Positions 1 through 11,043 of a DNA stretch of 64,000 nucleotides are shown piece by piece. The notes under the pieces are model-generated. The model was not told the DNA's origin, made no database searches, and worked only from the letters and a program-made list of their open reading frames with translations. This stretch comes from Botryosphaeria dothidea (taxonomy: Eukaryota > Ascomycota > Dothideomycetes > Botryosphaeriales > Botryosphaeriaceae), in contig WWBZ02000016.1 in NCBI GenBank assembly GCA_011503125.2, positions 5,456,001-5,520,000 on the forward strand. Reading direction: 5' to 3'. Each line of letters begins with the position of its first letter. Position 1 is the first letter of the stretch. The position numbers were made by a program, and so were the translations under genes.

Positions 1-475
1 CTTCTTAGGTATCTTCTTAGGTATCTTCTTAGGTGCCCTCTCTAAGATCTCCTTTTAGATCTTCTTTTAGAGACTTCTTCGTACCTTCTTAAACGCTATA
101 CCGTCGTTTTATTAAAGGGCTTCCTTCGGGAACCTTCTTAAGTACCTATACGGATACCTTCTTAAACGATTTCCTAGGTATAGTTAACTAGTAACGAGCC
201 TAGCTACTATTCTAAACTTTTAAGGAGGAGAATAAGGACGTAGTACTCGCGTAGGAGCTATAGCGTATAGAGGAAAGGGAAGAGAACGTAGTACTTACGT
301 AGGAGCTATAGCGTATAGAGGAAGAGGAACCGTCGTAGTCGTTGCGTATCGTATCGTATTATCGCATCGTTCGGTTATTATCGTACTCTTTACTAACTAA
401 GCGAGGCCCTAAGACGGCTATCTATAGTTAACCTCTACTATACTATCGAGCTTTAGTAGTTTAAAAGAGGAGCTT
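1..475 (-). mobile_element. Leader or gag part of an LTR retroelement, cut by window edge
   Basis: This stretch directly follows, in the minus direction, the LTR at 476-732, so it should be the internal leader and perhaps the start of gag of that element; the rest lies left of the window. It is heavily RIPed and has no open frame. Two repeats stand out: 'cttcttaggtat' is repeated at the very start (1-36), and a 48-bp unit is duplicated in tandem at about 238-330 ('tagtactcgcg' at 241 and 'tagtacttacg' at 289, each followed by the same 'taggagctatagcgtata'). No retroelement protein domain can be read, so the call rests on position only. Confidence 0.45.
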
Positions 476-732
476 AGTCTAATATAATAGCTTATATCCG
501 GTATACTCGCGGAAATATAGTAGTATTACTATCTACGAGAAGACTAAGCTAAAGAGAAAAGAAAGAAAGGTTTAAATAAGATAGCGCTGCTTATATATCT
601 CTCTAGAGTCTCTTTTACTAGTAGCGAGTTATAGGGTTTTCTTATTAAGCTTTATTAAGCTTTAGAGTCCTCTTAATCTAAGGTCTCGCCGTAGAATCTA
701 TCTAAGATATTCTTAGAATTTAAACCGTAATA
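476..732 (-). repeat. LTR of an LTR retroelement (family also at 61,320-61,553)
   Basis: The block from about 480 to 732 aligns along its length with 61,320-61,553, for example 'gaagactaagctaaagagaaaag' and 'cttttactagtagcgagtt' are shared. Read on the minus strand the less mutated right-hand copy begins TGTTACGG, a proper LTR start; here the same site is RIPed to TATTACGG. The LTR adjoins helicase-derived sequence at 733, so the element inserted into helicase copy 1. The left border is approximate because the sequence runs into the presumed internal region. The partner LTR and target duplication lie outside the window. Confidence 0.65.
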
Positions 733-1858
733 GGTTAGTATAGGCGTTAAAGTATAGCGTATACTACGGGAAGTAGGTAGATAAGCGGTAAAAGTCGGAG
801 AATTTAGCGTATTAGGTATATAGAAATAGGCGGTTAATCGTAGTAATAAACACGTTAGGGTTAGATATTAATATACCCGATATTTTAGTAGTCGTTTACG
901 TAGAGAGACTAGCTAGTTTAATTAAGTACGAGTAGAAAAGCGGTAGAGTAGAGCGTAGAGAGTAGATTAGCGAGGTAGTAATTATAGATAGTAGTAAAAG
1001 ATAGATAAGAGTAGTAATAGAAAATAACGAAGATAACGAGTAGGCGGAAAAGTAGATAGATAAGTTTATAAGCGGATAGTATTATAGATAAGCGGTATTA
1101 GACGGGTATATAAGATAAGATAAGATAAATTTATTTCTTCTCGATATAGCTTTCTTACGGATCTATACGGGGCTAGCTATCTATAGTTATTTTACTCGAG
1201 GAGGAAAACCTTTTCGCCTAGTAAAAACCCCTCCTTTCTATCTAGGCCTATTTATCCCTACTAGTTCTATTTTTCCTTCTTACCGGTAGCGGCTACTATA
1301 GTAGCCCTATATTCGCCTACTAGTTCTACCTCTTTAGTTCTTATCCTCGTAGTTATCTAGGTTCTAGTATTTCTAGTAGTTCTTCTAGTTCCTCTTCTTA
1401 GTTATTCTCCTAGATTAGTTCTCTAGCTAGACTAAACTAATTAAGTAGCCCTAAGCGTAGTAGATGGGTATATAGATAGTAATAGAGTTAGAGTAAGATA
1501 TATTAAGAGCGAGAGAGAAGTAGTATATAATATTTACGAGGTAGAGTTAGTAGTAGAGCGGTAAGAGAGATAGTATAGAGAAGAGTAGAAGTAGAAGTAG
1601 AAGTAGTTATTAAATACGTTCTAGTAGTAGTAGTAGGTAAGAAGCTAAGTATACGAACGAGTTATATATAAGATTTCGACCGAGATTTTAGAGGTAATAG
1701 AGTTAGAGAGGTTATTAGAGCGTTAGTTAGATAGATATAGTTTATATTTATTTTACGGTAGAGTAAAAATAGTATATAGTTTAAGCGAGTATCCGGAGAA
1801 AGAGATAGTATAGACGTTAAATAAAAGAGCTAGAAGAACGAGAGGAAGAATAAGAATA
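733..1858 (+). pseudogene. RIP-destroyed second copy of the helicase 3' end
   Basis: From 733 the sequence is collinear with 10,243-11,000 of the larger helicase relic. It covers the end of the helicase C domain ('ttagtataggcgttaaagta', then 'gttagggttagatattaata') and the C-terminal Trp/Cys/His region. Nearly every CpA or TpG of the 10-kb copy is TpA here, so the frame is full of TAG and TAA. It is interrupted at 1113-1462 by a LINE stub and bounded on the left by the LTR ending at 732. Similarity to the other copy stops near 1858. The upstream part of this copy is presumably beyond the LTR element, outside the window. Confidence 0.85.
1113..1462 (-). mobile_element. 5'-truncated LINE family A insertion (350 bp)
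   Basis: The stub matches the 3' end of LINE 1 (11,523-11,880) throughout, including 'ggaaaaccttttcgcctag' and the start of the tail. On the minus strand it ends in a short A-rich tandem tail (AGATA-type repeats at 1113-1130). It is flanked by a 12-bp target duplication, 'gacgggtatata' at 1101-1112 and 'gatgggtatata' at 1463-1474, with one RIP-type mismatch. The uninterrupted target can be seen at about 10,609 in the larger helicase relic. Truncation from the 5' end is normal for target-primed reverse transcription. Confidence 0.9.
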
Positions 1859-3176
1859 TAGCCGTTCGCCGGGTATATATATTACGAAGTATTCTAGTTA
1901 ATTTACTAGCGGTAGTAGTAGGTAGAAGATAATAATAATAATAGGGCGACGGAGACGGGGTAGTAGAAGAAGATTCTACGAATTAGATACTAGTACTAAA
2001 ACGATATAATAATCGAAGCGGTAGTAGTAATTATAGCGGAGAATAGGCGGACGCGTAGTTTTATAGACGAGCGGATAAAGTAGCGCTAGATACTAGAGTA
2101 AATAAGAAAGATAGTAGTAACGTAGTTAGTAGAGAGGTAGAATAGATCGTTAGAGTTAAATTTAGAGGTAGAATTAAAGAGAGCGTTAGCGTAGTTTAAG
2201 TAGAGAATATTATAGAGCGGGATAGAGGCGACGATAATAGCGAAGGTATTTTATTAATTAAGTATATTAGTAGAGCGCGGATATAGAGGGTAGAAAGACG
2301 GGGTAAATAAGAGAATTAAAGTTAAGAGAATAGATAGTAGTAGTAGTAGTAGTAGTAGCGAGTAGGCGGATTTAGAGTTCGCTAGCGATTTAATATCGGA
2401 TCCGGATTATCGTTACCGTTATAATTAATCGCCGCGGTCGTCGCCGCCGCCGCCGTCGTAACCGTAGCCGCGGTTATTACCGCCGGTAGTAAGAGTAAAT
2501 ATTAGAGCCGATAGAGAGAAGAAGATAGAGGTAAAGAAAGAAGAAGAAGAGTAAGTAGAGTAGAAGATAAACGAAGAGATATTTCGTAGGTAGGAGTAGT
2601 AGCGGGCCCGGCCGTATATAAGGTAGATTTAGAGAGTATAGTAGAAGTAGGAGGGTATTAAGATAATAGAAGGGTAGTTATAATAGTAGAAGGAGGTTTA
2701 TAGAGTATATAAGGCGGCGGGAAAGCGGGCGGATTATAGAGTCGGCTATTATATAACGGAGTAAGGATAGTAGACGGAGGAGAAGAGAGGTCGGGTAAAG
2801 CGGGTAATTCGGTACGACCGATATTCGGAGTATTTTAGTTACGGAGCGCCGTAGAGCGTATACGACGGGTAGAAGAGAAAGAAGGGCGGTAGATAGAGAA
2901 GAACGGGGCGGAAGTATTAGTTTAATAGAGTATTATTAGAGGTATTATACGGAATTAAGTACGGGTACGAAACGGTTTAGAGGGCGTAGTTATAGCGGAT
3001 AGTAGAGAAGGAGGTAGACGTAGAGTAGAAGACGAGCGTTATTAGATATTTAGAGTAAAAGCGGGACGCGGTTAAGGTAGAGAGTAATAATTTAGTTTAG
3101 AAATTTTTATAGTTAGTACGGCGGGTTAAAAGTATAGACGAAAGAGTATAATACGAAGAAGAGAATATAGAATAGA

Positions 3177-3212
<36 letters not shown>

Positions 3213-3480
3213 CGGTAATAGAGTAAATAAAAGAGTAGAAAAGCCGTCGAGATTTTAACGTTAAATAGATTTTTCGTATATAGAGGATAACGGCGAGGCC
3301 GTCTAGATAGAAGAGATATAGAAATTAGCGGGATATTTAAAGGGAGATAGGTACGAGAGTAATAATTTAACGCGGGAGTTTTAGTAGATTAGACGGAGAA
3401 TTAAAGATTAGTTAAGATAAGTTATCGAGAGAGTAGAGAGGTAGAAGATAGTAGAAAAGATACGCGTATATTTTAGAATA
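1859..3480. other. RIPed tract, possibly a glutamine-rich reading frame relic
   Basis: This 1.6-kb tract has the full RIP signature and no surviving frame. Read on the plus strand around 2390-3300, with TAG taken as former CAG, it would give a basic, Gln- and Arg-rich protein with a proline-rich patch near 2440-2470. Arrays of TAG triplets at about 2338-2357 and 3177-3215 are most simply old CAG arrays. I recognise no family. It lies directly downstream of helicase copy 1 and could belong to the same repeat unit, but that is inference. Confidence 0.3.
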
Positions 3481-4540
3481 GAAAACCGGCGGTTTTTTAG
3501 TAAAAAAAAATAGAAGGTAGCGATTTTCGTATATACGGCGTATAGACCGAGCGGGTAATATTTAATAGCGCTAAAAGACGCGATTTTAGAGTTAAATAGT
3601 AGTAGATTAGGCGTAGGCGATAGTAGAAGTAAAGAGTAGTAAAAAAGAATAGTAATAGTTTTAATTTTCGAGAAAAAAATATTAGAGAGGCGGTTAGAGT
3701 ATAAGAAGAATTTAAAAATTAGAGTTAATAGGTTTAGAGGATAAGAAATTCGATTTAGAAATTAAATATATTAATAAATTAGATAGAGAAAAGAAGGAAA
3801 AGGGAGAGAGGATAGATAAGTATAAGAGCGGTTCGGAGGAAAAAAGTTTTAGAGCGACGGTTAGTATATAAGAAAAATACGAAAAATAAGACGAACCGTT
3901 TTTAAGCGTTAATAATACGATATTAGAATAGAAAGCGGCGATATTTTATAATTAAGAAAGTAGTAAATCCGAGGGTTAGAATAAGTAAATTTTCGGAAAA
4001 ATTAGAGAAAAAGAGTTTTATAGCGATAGTTAATATATAAGAAGGGTTCGAAAAGTTAAGTAAATTATTTTCGAGTATAGAGAAGTAGATTTTAAGAATA
4101 AGAGTAATAAAAGATTTAGATTTTAAAAAGTAGTAAGCGCGAGAGTTAGAATAAGTAAATTTATAGGCGGTTTTTTAGAAAGAAAAAAAAGAAGAGAAAG
4201 GTTCGAAGTAACGGTAGGTAAATAAAAAGAGCCCGAGAATACGAGCGATATATTTCTAAGTATAGGAAGTCTAATTATAACGGAGAGAGTAATAATTTAT
4301 TTAGAAATAGGCCGGGCGCGGCGGTAGTAGTAGAAGAGTAGAATCGCCGGGTAGGTAAAGGGGAGAGTTTTAAGCGAGGTAAGAATATAGGTAGTTAGAT
4401 AGATAGTTAACCCGGTAATAGAAGAGTAAAAGTAAAATACGAATTTTCGTTAGAGTAACGAAGTAGTAAGTCGATAGCGGGCGTTAGTTATTATAGTAGC
4501 CCGGGTAATAGTAGAGAATCGAGGCGTTAATACGAAAGAG
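3480..4540. repeat. RIPed repeat DNA with about 174-bp tandem units
   Basis: Several internal repeats can be seen. 'ttagaataagtaaat' occurs near 3975 and 4148, and the 'agtatataag/aatatataag' context near 3862 and 4033, which gives a period close to 174 bp for two to three copies between about 3840 and 4200. The block 3485-3690 ('ttttttagtaaaaaaa', then a G-rich patch, then 'taatatttaatag') resembles 5485-5690 beyond the minisatellite. No gene can be supported. Confidence 0.5.
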
Positions 4541-5443
4541 AGAACCGTATCGAGAAGAAAGGAGAAACCGTATTAAGAAGAGAGAGAAGAACCGTATTAA
4601 GAAGGAAGGAAAGAAGCGTATTAGAAAGAGAGAAAAATAATATCGAGAAGAGAGAAAGAACGGTATTAAGAAGAGAGGAAGAACGGTATTAAGAAGAGAG
4701 AGAGATATTATATCGAGAAGAGAGAAAGAACCGTATTAAGAAGAGAGAGAAGAAGCGTATCGAGAAGAGAGAGAGAACCGTATCGAGAAGAGAGAGAGAA
4801 CCGTATTAAGAAGGGAGGAAAGAAGCGTATTAGAAAGAGAGAAAAATAGTATTAAGAAGAGAGAAAGAACGATATTAAGAAGAGAGAGAGATATCGTATT
4901 AAGAAGAGAGGAAGAACCGTATTAAGAAGGAAGAGAACGGTATCGAGAAGAGAGAAAGAACCGTATTAAGAAGAGAGAGAAGAAGCGTATTAGGAAGAGA
5001 GAGAAAAATCGTATCGAGAAGAGAGGGGGATACCGTATTAAGAAGAGAGAAAGAACGGTATCGAGAAGAGAGAAAAGAACCGTATCGAGAAGAGAGGGAA
5101 GAAGCGTATTAGGAAAAGAGGAAGAACCGTATTAAAAAAAAGAGAGAATAGTATCGAGAAGAAAGAAAGAAAGCGTATTAGAAAGAGAGGAAAGAACCGT
5201 ATTAAGAAGAGAGGGGAGAACGGTATCGAGAAGAAGGCGGAGCGTAATAGTAACCGTATCGAGAAGAGAGAGAAGAACCGTATCGGAAAGAGAGGAAAGA
5301 GAGAGAAAAACCGTATCGAGAAGAGAGAGAAGAACCGTATCGGAAAGAGAGGAAAGAGAGAGAAAAACTATATCGAGAAGAGAGAGAAGAACCGTATCGG
5401 AAAGAGAGAGAAGAACCGTATTAAGAAGAGAGGAGAGAACCGT
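4541..5443 (+). repeat. Purine-rich minisatellite, unit about 21-24 bp
   Basis: About 900 bp are made of some 38 degenerate copies of a purine-rich unit of the form 'accgtattaagaagagaga' or 'accgtatcgagaagagaga'. The two unit forms differ at the TTA/TCG step. CATCAAG to TATTAAG fits RIP, and CATCGAG to TATCGAG fits RIP that spares CpG. Unit length varies between about 21 and 24 bp, so it is not a clean in-frame array. If translated on the plus strand it would give a run of charged Arg/Lys/Glu residues. The flanking blocks at 3485-3690 and 5485-5690 are related to each other. Confidence 0.8.
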
Positions 5444-6230
5444 AGTAGTAATAGAGCGTATAGGTATAGGTTTTAGAATTAAAAAAACTAGTAGTTTTTT
5501 AAGTAAAAAAATATAGGGCGGCGATTTTTATAGTTTATAGGGCGGAGAGCGAGTTAATATTATTTAATAGTATTAGAAGATAAGATTTTAAAGTAAATAG
5601 ATTATAGATTAAGTATAGGCGATAATAGAGGCGAAAGATAGAGAGTAAAAAGTAATAGATAGTTGAAGTTTTAAAGAAAAAAGTTTTTAGATAGAGGGTT
5701 AGTATTTAAGACGGGTCTATCTATAATATAGTAACTAATTCGAGGTCGAATTAGTTAGTAGGTCTATATAAATCGAAAGTAGGGTTAGTAGTTTCCGGGG
5801 TCGAATTAGTTAGTAGGGAGGGAATCGAATTAATTAGGGTTCCCGGGCGAAAATCCTAGATACGACCCGGCCGAAGTTCGAGTACGCGCCCGGCGGCCCG
5901 GGATCCGATTTAAACGGGTCGAAAGCCCGTCGTCGCGGTAGTAGAATTAACGGTTAAAGTTCGAAGAGTAGTAATTTTAATAGAAGGGGGGGGAGCTAGT
6001 TCGCGTACGGGGCAGCGGCGCCGTATCTCTACCGCGGTCGCCGGGTAAGTTAGAGTTAGCCGTCGGCTAATTAGAGCGCGGTAAAGCCGGGCGAAAGCCC
6101 GGAAGTAAGAGCGAAGAGGGTAGGCGGAAGAAAAGAGTTAGTAAAGAGCGTTTTAGATAGTTAGTAGATATTATTCTAGTACTAGTACTAGTACTAGTAC
6201 TAGACGGTAGATAGTAGATAGTTATTCGTC
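5444..6230. other. RIPed spacer upstream of the helicase relic
   Basis: No gene is visible. The stretch holds the second copy of the block seen at 3485-3690. A 20-bp direct repeat 'ggtcgaattagttagtagg' occurs near 5743 and 5799. There is a GC-rich patch around 5860-6075 and a (CTAGTA)n microsatellite at about 6174-6204. This may contain the promoter and 5' end of the helicase gene, but mutation hides any start signal. Confidence 0.4.
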
Positions 6231-9200
6231 CGTTTATTTAATTTATCTATTTACCCGCGAGTTAGCTAATTAAACTAGTCGAAGCTAGCGTAGTAATAGA
6301 GCTATTTAAGTACGTTCTAGAGTTTAGAATTATCGTTTATAAAGATTATAGGTTTACCGTATTACCTATTTAGATAGACGCGTATTTAAGAGAATTTAAG
6401 TATAAGATAGACGGCGCTAGCTAGCGGAAGAGAATCGTAGAAAATATAGATAAAATTAACGAGTTAATCCGTACGGAGGGGTAGTTAGTAGCCGAGTTTA
6501 AAAAGCTAGTACGGCTAATCTAGCTAGTCTAGTATTTATTAGTATACGAAGACGGGTTCGTATACTAATAGAAGAAGAAAGAAGAAGAAGAAGAAGAAGA
6601 AGAAAAAGAAGAAGAAGAAGAAGAAGGGGGGTACGAATATATAACGCGTTTAGTTTAAGAAATTTAGATATATTATTAGACCGTATATAGGTAGGTAAAT
6701 AACTAGCCTAGAGGCGAGTTATTAGTATAGCGCCGTAGGGCGAGTAAGGCTCCTAGACTATATTAGATAGGCGTACGTTACTAGAGGTTTTTTAAGTACG
6801 GCTTTAGATAGAAGTATTTCGAGATATTAGTAGAGAGCTAGTAGTACTAGTAGTAGTATTAGTAGTACTAGTAGTAGAAGTAAGAAATAGTAGTACTAAT
6901 AACGGCTAGCTAGCGTATTCGCTAATAGATTACGGCGGAATTATAGTAGAAGAAGAAGCGGCGTAAGGCGGTAGTATAGCCGTAGAGAAAGTTAAAGGCG
7001 AATCCGTAGTTACGTAGAATCGGGTAGGCGGAGTATTTAGCCGGGTTCGCTATAGAGAAATTATAGTAGTACGCGAAGTTACCGGCGGAAAAGTAGAAGC
7101 GATAGTAGTAGAAGTAGTAGAAGAAGAATAGACGGAGGGGCGAGGGTAGAGAAGATAATAGCCGGGTCGAGCGGAATAGACGGCGGAGATAGTAGACCTA
7201 GGCGGAGATTTTAGCTATTATATACTAGAGTTTCGGCTAGATAATCGATAAGGCGTAGGCGACGATTTAGACGTCGGTTAATATCGAGGTTAGATTTAAG
7301 ATAATTCGTAAGAAGAGTAACGTTAAGCCGGGATACCCGTTTAAGGCGCGTATAGGCGAGAATACTAAGTAGCGGTATAAGTAGGCGTAGTAGCGGATTA
7401 TTAGATACGTTTTCTATACGTACGCTATAGTAGTAGTTAATAAGTAGTAGTAGTAGTAGTAGTAGTAGTAAGGGCGGTAGTAAAGATAGTAGTACTAGTA
7501 CTAGTACTAGCTAGAAGTAAGACCGCTATATAAGTTAACGGTAGAGTAGAGTAGAGCGTTATAGAATTTTATTAAGGAAGCCCGGTTAGAGTAGATAGAG
7601 GATAAGGCGGTAGAGCTAGTAATCTTAGTTAACGAGAATATTAAGAATAAGAATAAGAAAGAGAAGATTAAATTCGAGTTTAAGAAGAAAGATAAGGATA
7701 GTAGAGATATATTAGAGAGTATTAATAATAAGAAAGAATATAGTAACGAGGCGGAGAAGAAAGAGAAAGAAGAAAAAGAAGAGAAAGAAGAAAGAGAAGA
7801 AGAGGATAAAAACGAGTTAAGTTTATTAGAGTATAAGTATTTAGTATTTTATATTAGTTTATTAGACTACTAGACCGAGGACGATAGCTATACTAACGCG
7901 TTAATTAGCGAATTAGCTATATTAGAGATTAGTAAAGAGGGAAAAGAGTAGTAGAGCCCGTTAGCGTATACGCCTAAGTTATTAGTAGTTATTAAGTTAG
8001 CGCGTATTATAGTAGTATAGAGCGCGTAGTAGGCGGCTAGAGATAGCGGGGATAGTAGAGTTTAGTAGCGGGTACGCGAGATAGTTAATAGATTTATAGT
8101 TAGGGACGAACCGACGCCGATAAGTTAGATATACGACGCTAGAACGTACGGGATAAAGATTAAATATACGACTACGATACCGGGTACGATACGATAGACG
8201 GGGCCGGGCGGCGAGACGTTAGTATACCGAAATATTAAGTTTAGTATAGATAGTTTCCGCGCGTAGGTATATAGATTAGCGGGCGATTATAGATAGACGT
8301 TAGTAGAGAAGGTAATATAGATATTAACTAGCTAGGAGTAGATAGGGGAGTTACTAGCTATTAGATAGGATCGGATACGCGATAATCTAAGCGTAACGAA
8401 GCCCGGGTAGTTTTTTATTAAGAATCCGCGGAATCGGTAGCCGTTAGAGGAGGAGGCGGACGGCTAGTAGTAGTTATACGAGCGGTTAATTACGGGGTAG
8501 AAGCGAGGGCGGTAGTAGAGATAGTAGTTTATCGCTAACCCGTACGAGAACCTAGTATAGTATCCGGCTAGATAAAACCGCGAAGCTATCGGCGGATTTA
8601 GGCGGATAGTAGATAGATTTAAAGAGTAGTTAGCCGTATTAATATATATTACCGGCGGCGGGCCGGCGCGGGTACCCGAGTTAATAAGTATCCGGTATTA
8701 TAATACGGCTAACGGCGGGTAGCGTAACGTATTCGTCGAGAACGGGTTAATAGTATACGTAACCCGGTACTATAAGGGGCACGGCCGAGACGGTAGTTTA
8801 AAGATTATCTACCGGTATTTACCGTAGAAGGTAGGCGAGTTATTAATATATTACGTATAGATAGTTATCCCGTTCGAGCGGTTATTAGCGTACGTAGTGG
8901 AGGGGAGAGATAGGCCGCCGGAAGAGTACGGGTTCGTTTAGAGCCCGGAGGAACCGGCGGTAGCGAAGTAGACGGCTAGCTAGTTCCGCGACGCGATAAA
9001 GCGGGAGAGTAAGGCGCGGATAGAGATAGAAATTAACGTAGCTACGTACCGGTAGTACGTCTAGGCGATCGGAAATAGATTTATTAAAGAAAATTATTTT
9101 TTCGACGTAGACGGAGTAGTAGAAGAGAAGGCGGAGGGCGAGGAAGGCGACGATAATATAGAGGGCTAAAGCTATACGTAGGATATATAGTTTAAGTATA

Positions 9201-11043
9201 GCACGCGTATAACGGGCGCGGTATACGGCCGGTTAATAATTAAGGCGGCCTAGGAGTTAAAGACGACGATAGAGAGATATAGAGAAGCTAGTATCCGGTT
9301 CTACTAGTTCTAGTAGTACGCGTTAACGTTACGGTAGTTACGGCGAGGTAGTAAGAAGCGGTTAGTAGCGGTAGTAGCGGAGGATATAGACGCGAATTTT
9401 AGGCGTTAGAAGAAGATTAAGATAGTAGATAGGCGGTAGATATTATAGTAGTTAATAGGCTAAGAGGATACTAAGTTTAGAGGGGTATAGAAGTAGATAG
9501 TAGAGGCGGTAGTAGAAGGCCGTAGTCCGTTATTAGTAGTAATAGGCATAGGAGCGGGCAAGAGTATAGTATTTATAGTCCCGGCGTTATATACCGCTAG
9601 CGTAGGCGAGACGGGGACGACGGTAGTAGTAGTACCGTTAAATTCGTTGCGGGAGAATATAGTAGATAGGTACCGTAAGGTAGGTATTTTAGTAGTAGAG
9701 TAGGATAGGCAGCGGCCGAGAGAGGCGTCTATCGTATTCGTTACGCTAGAGTTAGTAGTTAGTAAGTTATTCGGCGGGTTTTTAGACCGGTTAAAGAGCA
9801 GGTAGCGGTTAGACCGGATCGTTATCGACGAGTACTATACGGCGTTAGACGGGCGCGGTAGTTTTAGGCCGAAGTTATAGGAGTTAGGCAAGTTAGTAGA
9901 GGCGAAGGCGTAGTTAGTTATATTAACGGTAACGTTGCCCCCGGCGGAAGAAGGGCGGTTATTCGAGATTATACGGGTGTAGGAGAAAAAGGTAACGAAG
10001 TTGCGGGCCGCGATAGTACGCAAGAACGTGCGGTACCGGGTACAGTAGGCGGAGGGGATAGAGAAGCAGGCGGATTTAATCGCGGCAGTAGTATAAGAGG
10101 TGCGGCGGTTGCAGGATCGATTCGGAATCCGCGAGACGGACGAGGACGAGGACGAGGACGAGAGTAAGGATAAGGGTAAGGGTAAAAAAAGTAGTAGGAT
10201 TGTGGTGTACAGTAACAGTACTAGACGAGCCGAGCGGTTAGCATAGGCGTTAAAGTATAGCGTATACCACGGGAAGCAGGTGGATAAGCGGCAAAAGTCG
10301 GAGAATTTGGCGTATTGGGCGTATGGGAATGGGCGGTTGATCGTGGCAACAAACGCGTTGGGGTTAGGCATTAATGTGCCCGATATTTTGGCAGTCGTTC
10401 ACGCAGAGAGACTAGCCAGTTTAATTAAGTACGGGTAGGAAAGCGGTAGGGCAGGGCGTGGAGGGTAGATTAGCGAGGTAGTGATTGTAGATAGTAGTAA
10501 AAGGTAGATAAGAGCAGTAACGGAAAACGACGAAGGCAACGAGCAGGCGGAAAAGCAGATAGATAAGTTTATAAGCGGACAGCATTGCAGGCGAGCGGTG
10601 TTGGACGGGTATATAGATGGTAACAGGATTAGGGTAAGGTGTGTTAAGGGCGAGGGGGAAGTGGTGTATAATATTTACGAGGTAGAGTTAGTAGTAGAGC
10701 GGCAGGAGAGACAGTATGGAGGAGAGCAGGAGCAGGAGCAGGAGTAGTTAAATACGTTCCAGCAGCAGCAGCAGGCAAGAAGCCAGGTGCACGAACGGGT
10801 CATGCATAAGATTTCGACCGAGATTTTGGAGGTGATGGAGTTGGAGAGGTTGTTAGAGCGTTGGTCAGGCAGATGCAGTTTATATTTGTTCCACGGCAGG
10901 GTAAAAACAGCACATAGTTTAAGCGAGTGTCCGGAGGGAGAGGTGGCATAGACGTTAGATAAAAGAGCCAGGGGAACGAGAGGGAGGATGAGGATACATC
11001 CATTGGCTAAACAGCGACAAGACCTCGGGCGCGCAACGCCGAA
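6231..11043 (+). pseudogene. OrsD-type zinc finger plus RecQ-like helicase, telomere-linked helicase type, RIPed
   Basis: This is a relic of about 1,600 codons. Near 6310-6400 it reads as an OrsD/DUF3505-like zinc finger whose two cysteines are now Tyr (YKDY), followed near 6570-6830 by a second finger region ending in a (C/Y)-stop-RFF motif. Near 7005-7040 comes the NPWLRRIGW signature with Trp codons as TAG. An IHRYLP-like motif (IYRYLP here) lies at about 8800. Helicase motif I is GIGAGKS at about 9550. Motif II is IVIDEYY at about 9810, a RIPed DECH. The helicase C domain is good at 10,195-10,470, with motif VI reading stop-ESGRAGRGG. The C-terminal Trp/Cys/HSL.ECP region ends in TAA at 11,041. 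Such genes sit next to telomeres in several fungi. Mutation is severe up to about 9.5-9.9 kb and mild after that. It cannot make protein. Confidence 0.87.

Noticed and set aside
1..36. Possible telomere-like repeat at the left edge
   Set aside because: The repeat 'cttcttaggtat' is 12 bp and does not contain the TTAGGG unit in tandem; it looks like RIPed retroelement sequence.
6174..6204. (CTAGTA)n run as an attachment or CRISPR-like repeat
   Set aside because: It is a simple hexamer microsatellite without spacers; the same word recurs near 7490-7512 in the same RIPed gene.
9835..10371. 178-codon minus-strand open frame with Ser runs
   Set aside because: It lies antisense to the helicase C domain, which is supported by motifs on the plus strand. 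The Ser runs are the complement of the Asp/Glu-rich GAC-GAG repeat.
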